NCBI RefSeq assembly: GCF_029852145.1
Contig: NC_079978.1
Coordinates: 2,232,001 to 2,296,000 of the forward strand
Direction: 5' to 3'
Origin: Microplitis mediator
Lineage: Eukaryota; Arthropoda; Insecta; Hymenoptera; Braconidae
Length of the DNA stretch: 64,000 nucleotides
The position numbers and the translations under genes were made by a program. A model generated the notes under the pieces. That model was not told the DNA's origin and ran no database searches. It worked only from the letters and a program-made list of their open reading frames with translations. How positions within the stretch are numbered: position 1 is the first letter of the stretch; each line of letters starts with the position of its first letter. Shown piece by piece: positions 24,086-38,000 of the stretch.

Positions 24086-24627
24086 ATGTCAAAGGTACTG
24101 TTTGGAATAATTGGCATGTTGGTCATCATTGCAATTATGCAAGTGACCGTTGAAGCCTGTAAATGGTCAGGAGAAAAAGTAAGTATAAATATAATATATC
24201 TTCATACTGAAATTATCACACAACTTTTTTTTTATTATTATTATTATTAATAATACAATTATTATTATTGGTGTTATGGTGTATATTTCCAAGTAAAATT
24301 TCTTAATTTAAATATTAGTTTACTTGAATAGTGCCAAGAAAATATTTTTTATTAATTTTAGTAAAAATGCATTGTCTGTAGAAATTAATGAATAGATTGA
24401 AACAATTGTTATAAAGATAATTAATATTATACTTTGATGTAGTAAATTTTTTCTTGTTTTTAAGTTTTATGAATCAAGTAAGCATGTTTTCTTGAATTTA
24501 ATTTTTTTTTTCTCAGTGTAAAGATGATTTCGACTGCTGTGGGAGATTGACATGTCGTCCGCATTGGTATGTAACATGGATTCAAGACGAATGTATAGAT
24601 AAACCTCGTCCGGAGGGTTATTACTAA
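24086..24627 (+). CDS. Secreted inhibitor-cystine-knot-type peptide, copy B
   Basis: This is the mirror copy of the gene at 20962-21515. Coding exons are 24086-24178 and 24517-24627 on the + strand, with a GTAAGT donor at 24179 and a TTTTCTCAG acceptor ending at 24516. The 67-residue product is identical to copy A in every codon, including the signal peptide and all six cysteines. A 5'UTR exon (about 23700-23738, donor GTAAGT) and the acceptor at 24067-24068 give a three-exon gene. With no frame damage, intact splice sites, TATA-like box and poly(A) signal, both copies look functional. The maintained identity suggests selection for dosage or recent gene conversion. Function is not established. 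Confidence 0.8.
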
Positions 24628-24761
24628 ATCGCATGTTGTTAACAGTAAAATAATAATTTGGCGGTAAAATTCATCAAGAGTTGAAGACATCTAAAAAAAT
24701 ATTTTTTTTTCTTGAAAGTTAATTATTTGTGACCCGAATTATTTTTTACATGTAAAAAAAC

Positions 24762-24767
24762 AATAAA
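24762..24767 (+). terminator. Poly(A) signal of copy B
   Basis: AATAAA about 135 bases after the stop at 24625-24627, conserved in both arms of the palindrome. Confidence 0.55.
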
Positions 24768-24894
24768 CAAATATTGTTACTATAAACGTATAATGTTTTT
24801 TGTTCATAACATATCTTAAAAATTTTATTAACATAATATTTTTTTGAGAATTGAACTCCTTTTACAATGAGTATCAATAAGCCGTGTTTATTTA

Positions 24895-27800
24895 TTATCT
24901 GTTTATCTGTTAACTTCAGGATCATAAATTTTTATTGTCCAAATGCGCACTTTTTATTTTAATTTTTCTACTTACTTGCGAATCAGTACTTTGGAAATAA
25001 TATCTGTAGAATAATAGAACGATATAATCCGTCAGTTCAATGGGATGTGACTATTACTGATAACTTTTAATCTAAAATTCAAAAGTTACCCTCTTTATAT
25101 CGTTGGGGTTTCTCGTGTGATTGATCCATTACCCCTCCGTAAATTTTTTATTCCCCTTCGAAATAATTGAGTACTTAATATTAAAGTGGGACCCAATTAC
25201 CGTTCGACCTTCGACAAATGGAGAAACCACGGAACCATTAGGTTAATTATGTCATTAATTGACTTTTATTAATTATATATTTTCTAAATTGATAGAAATA
25301 AAATTATTCAATCAGCATTGAAAATTAATTGCACAATTAATTTATCAAAGTCTAATTATTTAAAAATAACTCATTGATTCTCGTGGCATTGTAGTAAAAT
25401 AAAACAACAATTTATCTGCACTACTGACTGATTTATTCAGAACCGGAAATCGTGGATAGAAATTTTTTATTCAGATTTAAATTTAAAAAAAAAAAAAACG
25501 CTTCTCGGTAAAAAATTTCGGACTAATTTCGAGTCATTAAATTTTTAGCCCTCATAACTTGGCCTAAATTTTTTCGTTTAATAGCGGAGATGAATAATAA
25601 ATAAAGACCAGAGCAATAGAAGAGAAAAGGCCGAGTAATAGAAAATAGTTGAGCCGACGAATTAAATGAGAAACAGGGTAATGGCGGAGCTTAGCAGTCC
25701 GATATATAGTACGTTCTTTACTATCCAATGACGACCATTATCTTGCTCTGTTTCTCCGTTTCTGCTTGATGATACCATTATTTTTTTATTTTTCTCACGA
25801 CTATCAAACTTGACAAAAGAATAATCAAAAGAATATATAAAATGTATAAAACTTCGTTGGATATATATACATATACATATTTAATGCCGCTTTGTTGCTG
25901 ATTCTGATGCTGCATCGTCAATTTAAAGGAGATGTTGCAGGTACGAAAGCCATAAAAATAAAAAATACATAACTATTCATCCCCGAGGTGTAGGAATATA
26001 AATTTTAGCAGGTTACTTTTTTTTCTTCAACAAGAAATTCATTTAAGAGTGTCATTATTAGTTGGAAGTACTTAAAAAACATCTAGATGTACTTGTTGAA
26101 ATTTCAATGAGGTCAACACGGAGTTTAAGCTTTCGTAAAGAACGAAAGGAATTTTGGTATTGACCGAGCGATGGAGAGAACTAGGGAGTTAAGGTTGCGA
26201 TAAAAGCGCACTCGATATTTTTTATGTACCTTTTTTAGTACATAAAGAGAATGAGCGGAAAAGTCATTGACGATGTTCATTGAAGCTCATAGGGGGCGTT
26301 TCCATGTAAAGCTTTTTAAAGTTACTTACTGTTTTCTTTTAACTCTATCCACCTTTTTCAGTCTCTTCTACCCAACTCCGTCTATCCCAACTACTTTTTT
26401 TCCGGCTTAATTACTCGACTGTTCTCGTTCTCAGTTGCAATTTGTTTGCGTCCCTTATTCGTTAATTTACTTTTTTTTTTTTATTTTTTTCTAACTCTTT
26501 GTCTTATTTAACTCCTCGGTTACGGACTACGGTGCGTTGCCAAGGAAGAAAAATAATTATTGCAACTCGTTCGAGCTTCCAGCACTGGAACTTTTTAAAA
26601 CCGAGTCTATTCCCGCTTGAACTGGACAATGCGAGAAATTATTTTTTATTCATCTGAAAAATTTTTCTCATTTTTTATTAATCCCATTGAGTTAAAGTCT
26701 GAGTAAGCCGTAAAATTAAATGAAATTTTTAAGTGCCGGTAAATTAAGTAAAAAAACTTTACGTGAGATAAAAAGTAAATTTCATAAATTAAATATAAAA
26801 GTTTGTGAGAAATTCACTCCTGATATTAGAAACGATCAAGTTTTAAAGTGCCGGCAAATTGCCAGATTGCAAACGTTTTGATGAAACGTCCCTTCCTAAA
26901 ACTATTTCCGCGCTCAAAGCTCAAAACTATATATCAAATATTAATCATCTCATCAAAGTCACAAATTATACGGAATATACCTTTGCAATAATGAACATAC
27001 TTGAAAGTTACATACCGTCTCAAGCTGTTAAATATCTCTATCAATATTAATATTTCAAAAGTTTTCAAATTAAACTCTTACTGACAGCTGATTAATAATT
27101 TTGGATTGATCATTGAAATAAAATTATTTTATTAAAAGCACTGGAATTATCATAAACGTGACTAAAATTATTATTTTTCGAAGCGCGACAATTAAATCAG
27201 AAGAGATAAATTTAAATTTTCATATTATTGTTAACTACAGTAAAGTTTGCTTGTCGGAATTGATTATGAAACTTATCATCAATTTATCTAAATAGATTTG
27301 CATGATAAATATAAACTGTAAAGTTGAGCTCGGATTTCACTTGGATGAGTTCACTTTCGTTTGAATCGAATTTGCGTATATAATGAACTCGTACCTGTTT
27401 CTTCTGTTCCTCGCCGCCCGCGCTGCCCTCGCTCTCTTTTCTTCTGTACCGACAGTCGCCAAGTCTTACTCCCTACCTAGTGTAGATAACACAGATTGCC
27501 GGTTATCTCACGCAGCTCAGAGTTTCTTAGTCACTCACCATCACGACTGCTGTCAAAATCAAACTCTACATGAAAAATTTCAAATTTAAAAAATCAATCA
27601 CCTTGAAATAAATATATAAATTCAATTTCTAAAATCTTATCAAACTATTAACGATTTTTTTGTGTGTCGTAATCTTCAAATAATTACCAGTTTTTGTTAT
27701 CAAGTCGGAAAAAATATCATTTTGTAATTAAAATAATAATTTGGTCGTAAAAAAATTTAATTACGTAAATTATTTAATTACAGAATTAATAATTAGTTTA

Positions 27801-28299
27801 TACTTACGGTCATATATTTCTCAGTAACAATAATTATTACTTTATAACCTTAAAAAAATTCCAATTATATAACAAAGTCATAAATTTAAAATATAATTTT
27901 TTCGTAAATTTTTTTTATATTCTGGAGTTGGTAAAAAAAATATCATACGCGTGTACGAAAGTAGTTTAGGGTCGAAATAAATTTTTTTCCAAGTTCGAAG
28001 GGTTCTTATAATACATAGCCAAATATATATCTATATATATATGTGTATTGGAGAATCGAGTATAAGGAAGACGGAAAAAGAATAATATTAATGTTTAGTT
28101 TAAGAAGGGAGTGGAACTAAACCCATATTCCGACATTACACGTGAGTTGATGGAACGGTGAGCACAATATAAGCGGGACAGGGGGTAAAGGATGCGTGGG
28201 TGTTAGGCTGCTTTCAGAATGAGAGGTTCTCCATTTGGGTTTAGTTCTACTGGTTCTATACTACTGTAGTCTGTAGTCTGTAGTTGTGTTGTTGAAGTA
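24895..28299. other. Non-coding stretch
   Basis: AT-rich with T runs (about 26,470-26,485). No exon with both splice sites was found. A 68-codon ATG frame at 27383-27589 starts with a hydrophobic segment and has AATAAA about 18 bases after its stop, but it is too weak to call as a gene and is listed under findings. Confidence 0.4.
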
Positions 28300-29034
28300 A
28301 AGAGCCGGTGGTGGTAGTGGTTGCGCTCGCCGCCCGGTTACGGCGGTTACTACTTCCACGGTACTGTCACTTGTCAGTTGGCCGCGAGCGCTCGAACCGT
28401 AACGTTCATGTCATTACTGTTCATTTTTTACTGTAGTCATTAAAGCCTAAAGGTTTATGATCGAGTAAAATCTACTTAAGTAAACGAAACTTAATTGTCA
28501 GTTTTAAATTATTTATTTATTCATTTTTTACATAAAAATAAAGTCGGAGTTAATGTAGTTAATTTCAAAATTAGGCGGTTTTTAAATCGCCGTTCGAGCC
28601 ACGCTCGAAGTTACACTTGTTTACATTTAAAACCCGGCAAATTTTCTGGCATGTGGTTTTATTTTTTGTAAATATTCGGAGCGCGAATTTAAAAAAAAAA
28701 AAATACCGGTGCGAATTGGTATTGCGCGGGAAAAAAGTAATTATTGAGTGGCCGTGAATGCAATTGCTGCTAAATCGTACGTGATATATCCCAAGTGTCA
28801 ACTGAGTTTATACACAAAATATAAGCGCTAAAGGGTGTGTTTACTTCCCGGAAGTTATTTGCAAGCTGTGTCAACTCCAATTATTATTTAGCTTACAGTG
28901 AATTTTTTATTTTTTTTATTTGCAAAGTGTTTTGTTGTCGTTTATTTTGTGTCCCAATATTGGAGTAGTTTTTTTTGTTAAGTTTTTTTTAATAAATAAA
29001 TTTACGTGACAGCTGTATTCTTATAGATTTGCCG
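28300..29034 (+). promoter_or_regulatory. Possible promoter and 5'UTR exon
   Basis: A GC-rich island (about 28,300-28,420) stands out from the AT-rich surroundings and contains a TCAGTTG initiator-like site. Downstream sequence carries only short upstream frames and ends at a strong donor (GCCG then GTGAGT at 29035). This is the layout of a non-coding first exon before a long intron. It could serve the + strand gene whose first coding exon starts at 59884, but that link would need a 31 kb intron and is only a guess. Confidence 0.25.
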
Positions 29035-32000
29035 GTGAGTTTTAATAAATATTTAATTTAATGACAATAATAAATTTGTTGTAATATTCGCTCCGTTCTC
29101 AATGGAGACACGATATAGCCGTGGGATTTTAAAATGTCGTCAGGGTCATACTGAGCCATTGACGAAGGTGGTTTGTGTATAAAGCCCGCGCCAATTTATC
29201 CCCGATGAAATACATATACAATAAAAAATAATAATCATAATAATGATGATAATAAATGTGTAGGCGACATTATACATATACGTACACATATATATGTATA
29301 TATGTAAATTTATCCCACGGCTCGTCGTTTATGATTTATTCACCAATTTATCGCTTTACGAGATTGTCAAAGTGTATAAAATTTTTCAAAACGTCAAAAT
29401 ATGAAAACTACTTTTTACTTTAAATAAAAAAATTAACGCAGTTCATTGCGAGAGTAATAACTTGAAATGTTTCATTTTTTTTTTTTTTGTACACTTTGAC
29501 ATGCAGGAGAAATGAAACTCATCGAGGAGAACATAATTTAATATTAAAGTTACAAAAGAAAATTTTTTACTGGCAAATGCAGGCAAACATTTATATTTAC
29601 AGGCATATATACATATTTTTCCGTATATATAACACATACACCTGTTGTGAATAAATTTATTCACTAAAGAATTTAAAAGTTATCCTTTCATCGTTTAAAC
29701 TCAACCGTGAAAATAAATAAAAAGTTAAACATTTGAATTATGTATTTTTTTGAATTTACTCCTGTCTTTGAGTTCGTTTTTTTCACTTTAATAATTATGA
29801 AATTATAATAGAGCAATTTTTTTGTATTTAAATGCGAGTGGACATTGCAGAGAGCATTCAAATTTTTTTTAACAACAAATTTTAAAAATATAGCAAACAT
29901 ATATGCGATATATATTCAGTTACGTGACCATTGTCAGCTCGGGATTATTTAAAATCTGGGATATTAAATTCAAATCAGTACACCGTGAATTCACGCGATC
30001 TAAATCCTTTATTTATATTTTTTTTCATAAATAAATTTTTGGTAAATACATCGATATAAACAACTGCGCCTTTTTATTATTCGTATTGCGCAATCAGACG
30101 CACGCGGTACGTCACATTTATTCGCGAGAGTTTAAGGCTGTATATATACATATACATATATATGTTTCATACATAATAATACGGCCTGGATACCGGTCTA
30201 ACCATCAAGTCCATTGTCAGAGTTGAAAGCCGTTCTTTTATTTACCATCGTTTTTTATTTCCACCGGATGGATGTGCAGAATTTAAGATCGTTTCACTTC
30301 TCCCATGATTCGCATTCTCTGTTATTTCTTAGACCTATGCCAGCAATATATATTTACAAATAAAATAAAACAACCGATGCTGATTCTCATCACATCGCCA
30401 AACTAGGTATTCAAACGTCTGCGTTTGCCAGCGCGATTAATTCTCCACTTCCACTCAGATGACAAACATCTCCTCGACGAGTAATTCTCCTACCGCTATG
30501 CTTTCTCTATTTTACTATTATAAATTTAAATACCAGTACCCTCGTACGAATATTAATCAGGAAAAAATGTGTCGCCGAAACAAACTCCGAAAAAAATAAA
30601 TATTATTTCTTATTAAAATTTAATTTAATTTCCTGTACATGGCAATTAAGTTGAAACAACAGAGGTCATCTCATATTAATAAAATTTTTATATCAATTTA
30701 TATGAAATATGAAATATGAAAATATCCAACGAAGCATAACATTGCAAAATTACTTGCGCGTGTGTGTGCACTCACAAATAACACAAATTGAAATTTTTCA
30801 AGCATGAAAAATTCAACAAAATCATCTTTCCAATGCTGTATGCATATGCATGCTTGTATTCACCCAAAAATATATATATATATATATAAAGATATATTTA
30901 TACATGTGAGGGAAATCGATAGGCTACATTTGTTCATAAGGGCCCTTTAGAATTTTATTGTACTTTCCATATTGTACGAGAGCTTATCAACTTTTAAATC
31001 GAGGCGATAAAATTTTATGTGCGCCGACTGAAAATGTATTTATAAATTTAAAATTGGAGTAGACTTTAATCTCGAAACAGAATCATTTGTACAGCATAGA
31101 ACGAGTTTATAAAATATGGGAGTAAAAAATCGTAAAGTTGATTTCAATGAACTTTTTTTTTCGTCTGCTGAGTATGTAGCCAAGTAATGAAAATAATTAT
31201 AATGATGATGATAATGGTGATTATCATTAAGTTATATATCAGATTGATGCGAATGAAAAGTGCTTGAACTATTAAATGACCGGGTATGTACCCGCGGATA
31301 TCCGGCTCGGATTTCCGTACGAGTGTCGTATGTACACATCACGTATATTACATATAATTAATAATTCGGAGGACGACATACTGCGCAGATTACGGACTAC
31401 CCTTTTACAATATAGAAACCGTACTTTTTATTCCATTCGGAGCGACAGATTTTTTTATCCCCTGCGGCGGATGTTGTACTCTCAATTTCTATGGGTAACA
31501 ATGGCGACACGCGTGAGTAATATGGCCTACGAAGAGTGTGAATGTGTGTGAGCGTCGATGTATGGTGATTGAAATGATGAAATGAAAGAAGAGGAGAAAG
31601 CGAACCCGAAAAAATTCACCTGGGGCTCACGTTTCATAGAAATCAGCTTTTACGGGGTTAGAAAAATTAGTCTGCTTTCGATCTTGTTTTTTACTTTGTT
31701 CCTATACTATATTGAATATACTCCATTCAAGGCCTATTACTACACGCAAAAGCCATATATTGTATAGTATATAGTATATAATATATATGAAAACACTCCG
31801 TAAAGACGTAGTTTTTTATTTTTATTTTTTTAGTGTCGAGTTTAGAGCACGACCTCGAGATTAAATATTCTCGGAAGTAAGATTTAATATGATAGTGTTA
31901 CAGTATTGATTCGTAGAAGGAATTATCAACTAATTCTTTATAAAGTCATACTTTTCTCTATTAAATAAAATATACATATATACTCAACGCTTTTTAATAT

Positions 32001-35000
32001 TTACTGAAGCAAATACACTCGCGTTGATCAAATAACATTCTTCAGCCACACTAACAATATTAGTCCCTCGATTGTAGAGGAAAGTCTGTCTGAAAAAATG
32101 CTGCCCATCATTCTGCCAGCTGGTCCATTCGTTGTCGGTCTGAAGATTCAAAAAATCAAGTCCTTTTTTTCCAAATTATCCAAATAATATTTATTAATAA
32201 TTTTTGTGATCAAATCCTCATAACTTACGAACCGTCAGTTTGACGAGGAAGTTTATAAGAAACAAAATATTCCTGATAAAAAAACCTACAAAAAAGGTCT
32301 CAATAATTTTTTGTATATCTCGATTATTTACCGAGATCAGAGGACTCAAAAGATAACTTCTTGAATGGGCGCCAAATTCATGCACTTAGATTCAAAAATT
32401 TGAATACCGGTGTTATAATTTCCATATAAAATTATCAGTTTAATGAAAAAATTCAACAGAATTTAATTTCTCAATACCAAATTGTAGACATACTATACAT
32501 ACATATATATACCTATTTTATATTTAGTAACTCCCAACTAATATAAAACCATTGTACAGCCGGTAAAAAATTTCAGTCTATAAAATAATGATTTATGCGG
32601 TTTAGATTAAAAAAAGTAAAAATTAAACCGTTATTTATTTAACGTGTAGACGGCTTTCATTGAGATCAATATTTGATCGTAATGCCCAAAGAGTAGTTGG
32701 ATTTTACGACAGGCAATTTATATCCTCTCGGCAATAACATGTCCCAGGTGACACGCGTGAGTAACCACCGCCGGTACCAGTAGCTCTACGTACACTTCAT
32801 ATACACACACTCACACACACACACACACACATATATATATACATATATATAGATATATATTGTATCTATGTGATGTAGTTCGTCCTCGCTCTCCCCTGAA
32901 TCTTGTTACGTAGTCAAATAACACGCATGTACTTGACGTCAGACGTCATATATATATATGAACAATATACATGTTCACTTACATTTGATACATATATGAA
33001 AGCTAAGACTGTATTTACTACGTACATATGTAACACGCGTGCAAGTATAAATGAACATATGCCGTACATATGAATATAGTGGTCTTTATATTAAAACGCG
33101 ATCGGAGGTTACGAAGTATATTATCGGTGTAACGAGCTCACGATCAACGCTTACGGCGCGAGAATACTAAGAAAAAAAAGTTATATCACATACATATCTA
33201 TTTCTGTTCTACTTCTGATCATTATTCATTAGCTCAAGTATTAATTGATAGTAGAAATAGTATTCAAATTATTGTTATAATTATAATTATAGTACATATA
33301 TATAGCCCGTTAAAAATTTATGACAATAGTAATTAATTATAATTTATGATAAGTATATATTTTTTTCATCTTATGGAAGTGTAATATTTTATTTTTATTG
33401 GACAAGAAACCGGTTTTATGATTATTTCTGTAATTTTTATTCAGCTTTATGTCGGTATCTGTTATTCTTTTCTCGAGACTAGGGACCCATTTGTGTATCG
33501 CGGAATTCGATCGTCACTCTCTACTCTCTACTCTCACCTCTCACTGTACGCTTGGATTCATCTATTCGAATTCGAATATGAAACCGAAGGCACCCCTCGA
33601 TACTATTCTGTAAGAGATTCAAGGGAGCGGATTTCAGATCGAATCCAAGTACAGTTCGGTTAAAAATTTTATTGCGCAATGAAAAATGGATTATTCTATT
33701 AAATAATAATTACTTGGAAATACTTTCACATTTTTTTATGGATAGTAATTTGTACTCGGTTGAGTGAATTAACATTTTTTGTTACCGACTTCCTAGGATC
33801 TGGTCTAGTCCGATGTGTAGTATATTTTACCACGGTGTTTATAGCAAGGCCATATCATATACGCCAGGAAGTTTTTGGGTAATGTATTACGTAAGGACAA
33901 TTAGCTGACATGGAAGTTTCCAAGTGAAGACGTAGGATGTACAGGACGGTAGCTATGGCCCAAGACTCGGGTCTTGTATTCTGAATACTGACAAAGTGGA
34001 TAACAAGTTGGGTTCATGGGCTCTGAGCACAAAGACTTGTACGCAAGTTTTTAAAAAACTATATAAATATACGTTGTCTAGGACAGGGACTAAGTATAGA
34101 GCTAGGGTTCAGTACAGTATATTAGAGAATAGAGAAGACTTTATGTTAAGAGAACTGAGAGTCTCAAGTATGTGGTGTTTATGAAAAAGTAATGAAGAGT
34201 ATACTTGACAGTACAATGCCAGGGTGTTGAGAGCACAGAGATGCTTATAGAATTTTTTGAGTTATTTATATGTATTATATTTTACTTTTGTATACATACT
34301 TTACATAAATTTTTTTATTTGATAGTTAAAAAAAAATATTGGCATAATATTTCAAACCGACATTTATTGACTTTTAGTTTGGGGGTTGGGGAAAAATTTT
34401 TGTAAAAAAAATTGAATGGTTAAAATTTGTTGGACTTTACTAATTAATCTGTAGGGAAATCCGGCAGAATATTTTTTACTTCACTGAAAAAAATAATTAA
34501 CTTTATTTCTACTCATGCGAAATTTAATTTGAATAAAATAAATAACGAAATATGTTTGCAGAATTTCCGCTAGGATTCAATGATCAATTAAAAAAAAAAT
34601 TGATTGTCAATTATTTATTTCGCGTTTGAAAAATTGGATTTCGCAACGACAAATTTTTTTTTATCTGAAGATATTTCTGAAAAAAATTTTTTATCCCTAC
34701 CGAAATTTTCCGGTAATTGGGTTAATTACTAATTAATTAATTCTGATTATCACGTTCATTATAATCGTGATCTATAAAATTCTCGTCACTCTTTCTGAAA
34801 GTAAAAATTAAATTATGATTAAAAAAAGAAACTTTGAGTCAATTTCGTGGTCTAAATTGAGTAAACTAATTCAATTTAATGGTCGAAGAATGAATTTTAT
34901 AAAAAAGTTTGTACGTATAATTTTATTTAAAAGAATTTTTAAAGCTTATGAGATTTAGTAATCAAGTTTTCTCGATTCATTGACTACACGTATACTTTCT

Positions 35001-38000
35001 TGAAGCCAGCAACACCCAAGTTAACTTGTTTCTCACGATATGTAGCTACTACAAGTTTAAATCCGTATATATGTATATATATGTCTAGAGAATATAAAAC
35101 CCGACTAAACACACGGCTTCACTTATACTCTCGCTCAGTATTTATCTCGTCGCAATCCGTCCCTGTCATCCCGTTATCCACGGATTTAATCTTGACACAG
35201 AGAAAATAAAAACTAAAGTCTGTGTTATATTAGTGCACAAAAAAAATAAATATAGAAAAGGATAACGTTAACTTTGATAGAGTGTTCGAAATCTCTCCTT
35301 CAAAGACGAAACTCGTCACCAGGACGACTAACGAGGATGTTATGTGAGATGAGTATGAAATTTTCGAGAGCTCGAGGGAGCCTCGAGAAGAAGAAAAGGT
35401 AAATTGGCCAATTATCATGTCAGGAAAATTCTTTATTTTATTTTTCCTCTGTAACATCTTATTTTTATTTATTCGGTTCTTCTTCTCGAATAAATAAAGT
35501 CTACAAATTATTATTCATAATTCATTTCAGTAAAAAAAATTTTTGAAATCACTTCTGGTATTTAAATATTTTAACGTCAGCGTTAATAGAAGTCAAGACA
35601 CTTTTATTGGGTCACAGAAATTCCGCAAAGAATTTTAATTATAATAAAAAAATATAAGTACACATTTTTCATTTTATTCAAATTAAAAACATTTTAAACT
35701 CTCGGGTTTCCCGGCTTATATTTCATTTTAAACGTTATCGCGTTAATCAGAGTCACTAAAATTTTTTTAAAAAATAAAAACACATGACAAATTGTATTTT
35801 GATGCTAATTTCATAAATATATCATATTATATATTATTACCGATACGTGTGTAGCGTTTTCGAATGGATCTCAGCGGGTTAGAGGTCGCAGGGCCCGATT
35901 GTTTTAATTAATAGCTCGATCTCCATTTTCGTTTCTACGTCTACCCAAAATTCAAATTTAATACCAAACTTTTTTATTAAAAAAAAAATTTTAAAACCGT
36001 TGATTGAAATATTCAATTTATACAGTTATGATAGCTCTATTGATTATCGGAATGTTTAATTGGTTTCTATAATAATTTTGCTGATATCAAGCTATTTCAG
36101 TCGACTGAAATTTAATCAATATGTTTTTTTATAAAATAAACCGTCAATTCAATTGAATAAGTTTCAAAATTAAAAACTGCCTGTTACTCACAAAAAACAT
36201 CAAACTAGATGTCTAATAGAGTTGATGCACTCGGAGTTGAAACCCAGATATGAATTTCTTTTTTCTCTCAAAAAAAAAAATCAGCGGTTGGTTGGCTGAT
36301 GCGAGTGGATCTGCATAAAAGGCGGATAATATTTTCCAGAGCAAGTTTTGTTCAAGTTTTATAATATAATCTATGCAAGAGTAAGATATAAATATGAATA
36401 TAAATATACTTTTAATAAAAGTTTGAGCCATTCACTGCGCTTGCTTGATATTCTGTACCATGAGCTAGTCCAAGCACGGCATATATCTCCGAGTTATAAA
36501 CTAGAGGAGATCGGCAACCGGTGATCTGTTCAAAGCTATTAAATTATTTGCATCACATCTAGAGCACCTACGTCTAGACAACCCAGACAACTTTGAGAAA
36601 GATAATATCGTAAATAAATGAGTAAGCGTCGGCCTTAAAAGTAAAGGGTGTTTTGATCGATAATTATCGATTTGCACAGCGTACTCAGCAATAATTACCC
36701 ATGGCGTGTCTGGACAGTCTCACATTTCTCAACTCCGCACTTAAGACCGAGTCTCAACATTCGCTGCTGTGTAATCATCACTTTTTGTTCATTATTTTCC
36801 GCAAATTGCTCTCGAGTACCGCATTTACTTACTCCGTTGCATTAGCTGGACGTTCTCAAACCAAAACATTCAACTTTTTTGACTGACAATATCTCTTTTA
36901 ATAATCCCACGGCAGATTTTGCATCACTTCTCTCTTCTATTCACTGTCGGTTACATTCATTACTCAATAAATATTTTTTCTGCGGTCTGTCTCTTGTGTT
37001 TCACTGACCGCGTTACACTTTGCGGTTGGGAGCTTCCGAGATTCGAGAGAAAAAAAGTTAATAAGTGCATTTGCTTCATCGTAAATCATTTTTCGGCCTT
37101 TCTTTTTTTTTTGGGTTCATATCGAGTTTCGGTTTCGAAAACTCGCCACAAACTGCTTAGAGCCGTTAAATGTTGCTGCCGATCCGTGAAAGAATTCTAG
37201 TGTAAAAGACACAAAGTTACTTTGTGTTCATTCAGCTGGAGATTTTAGCACATAGGGTTCAAAAAATGGTAATGACGTTAAACAATACTATCAAGTGGCT
37301 TATTGGCGTGTTCTTAAGTTCAATGACCGTTGTCGCTTTCGTCTATGTCTATATATACATGTATATCTATAGTTATAACTCAATACCCACCTTGGGGAAG
37401 CGAATGGGATAATCGATTGTTGGTAAGTCCCTTCCGGTTTCAGTCTACTGTATACTGTATACTATAAATATATACATATATACATAGATATATACAGTAA
37501 CCTAGAATATAAGGATTGGTGACTCATTTACGGTTGAGCTTACAGCGTAATTGCAAAGGGAGAAGATCCGTATCTACGATCACGCGGCCGATGTGACTCA
37601 GCTGATAATTCTTCATTCCGACTCTCTCTAATCTCCATCCATCTTCATCTACAAAATTCGCAGCAATCGCAATAGTGATTACCATCTTCGTCGAAATTCG
37701 GCAAACATTTTAAAAAAATATTCCACATACTTTTTGCTGTTATTTTATTTGTGGGGTAAGAGTTTAATTACGGCGCGAAAGGCAACCGCAGGTTTTTATA
37801 CCCGTCCTCCAGTGGCCGGTCTCTGTTTTAAAAAACCAGTTCATTGTCAAGGACCACCAGTCGGACGGTGATTTTTTTCCTTTTTTTTATTTTGGGACCC
37901 AAAAGCGCCGACGAATCTTCACGCACCAGTTTTGTGTTCTGGATATTACTCCGTGCCGCTATAAACTAGAGCTTGTTTATTAAAAATATTTTTTAGTCAG

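Larger units (their letters stand above)
20698..24894. repeat. 4.2 kb imperfect palindrome carrying two divergent cystine-knot peptide genes
   Basis: The sequence from about 20698 to 22610 is repeated in reverse complement at about 22985 to 24894, leaving a roughly 370 base AT-rich spacer. Each arm is about 1.9 kb and holds a full gene with TATA-like box, 5'UTR exon, two coding exons and poly(A) signal. By hand alignment the outer flank and the first intron/promoter parts differ at about 4-5% of sites and the second intron at about 1%, not counting a length-variable ATT repeat. The 204 coding bases do not differ. Palindromes this large can be assembly artefacts, but the several percent divergence in the arms argues for a real duplication. 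Confidence 0.9.

Noticed and set aside
20698..24894. Palindrome as a CRISPR array, provirus or bracovirus circle boundary
   Set aside because: No spaced short repeats, no viral reading frames and no recognisable excision motif. The simplest reading is an inverted gene duplication.
31276..31551. 91-codon ATG frame rich in R and Y
   Set aside because: No domain or gene signals; it lies in a GC-richer patch where stops are rarer.
35090..35210. TATAAAA box with a 69-codon frame spanning it
   Set aside because: The frame begins upstream of the box, and no coding exon or poly(A) signal follows in a sensible arrangement.
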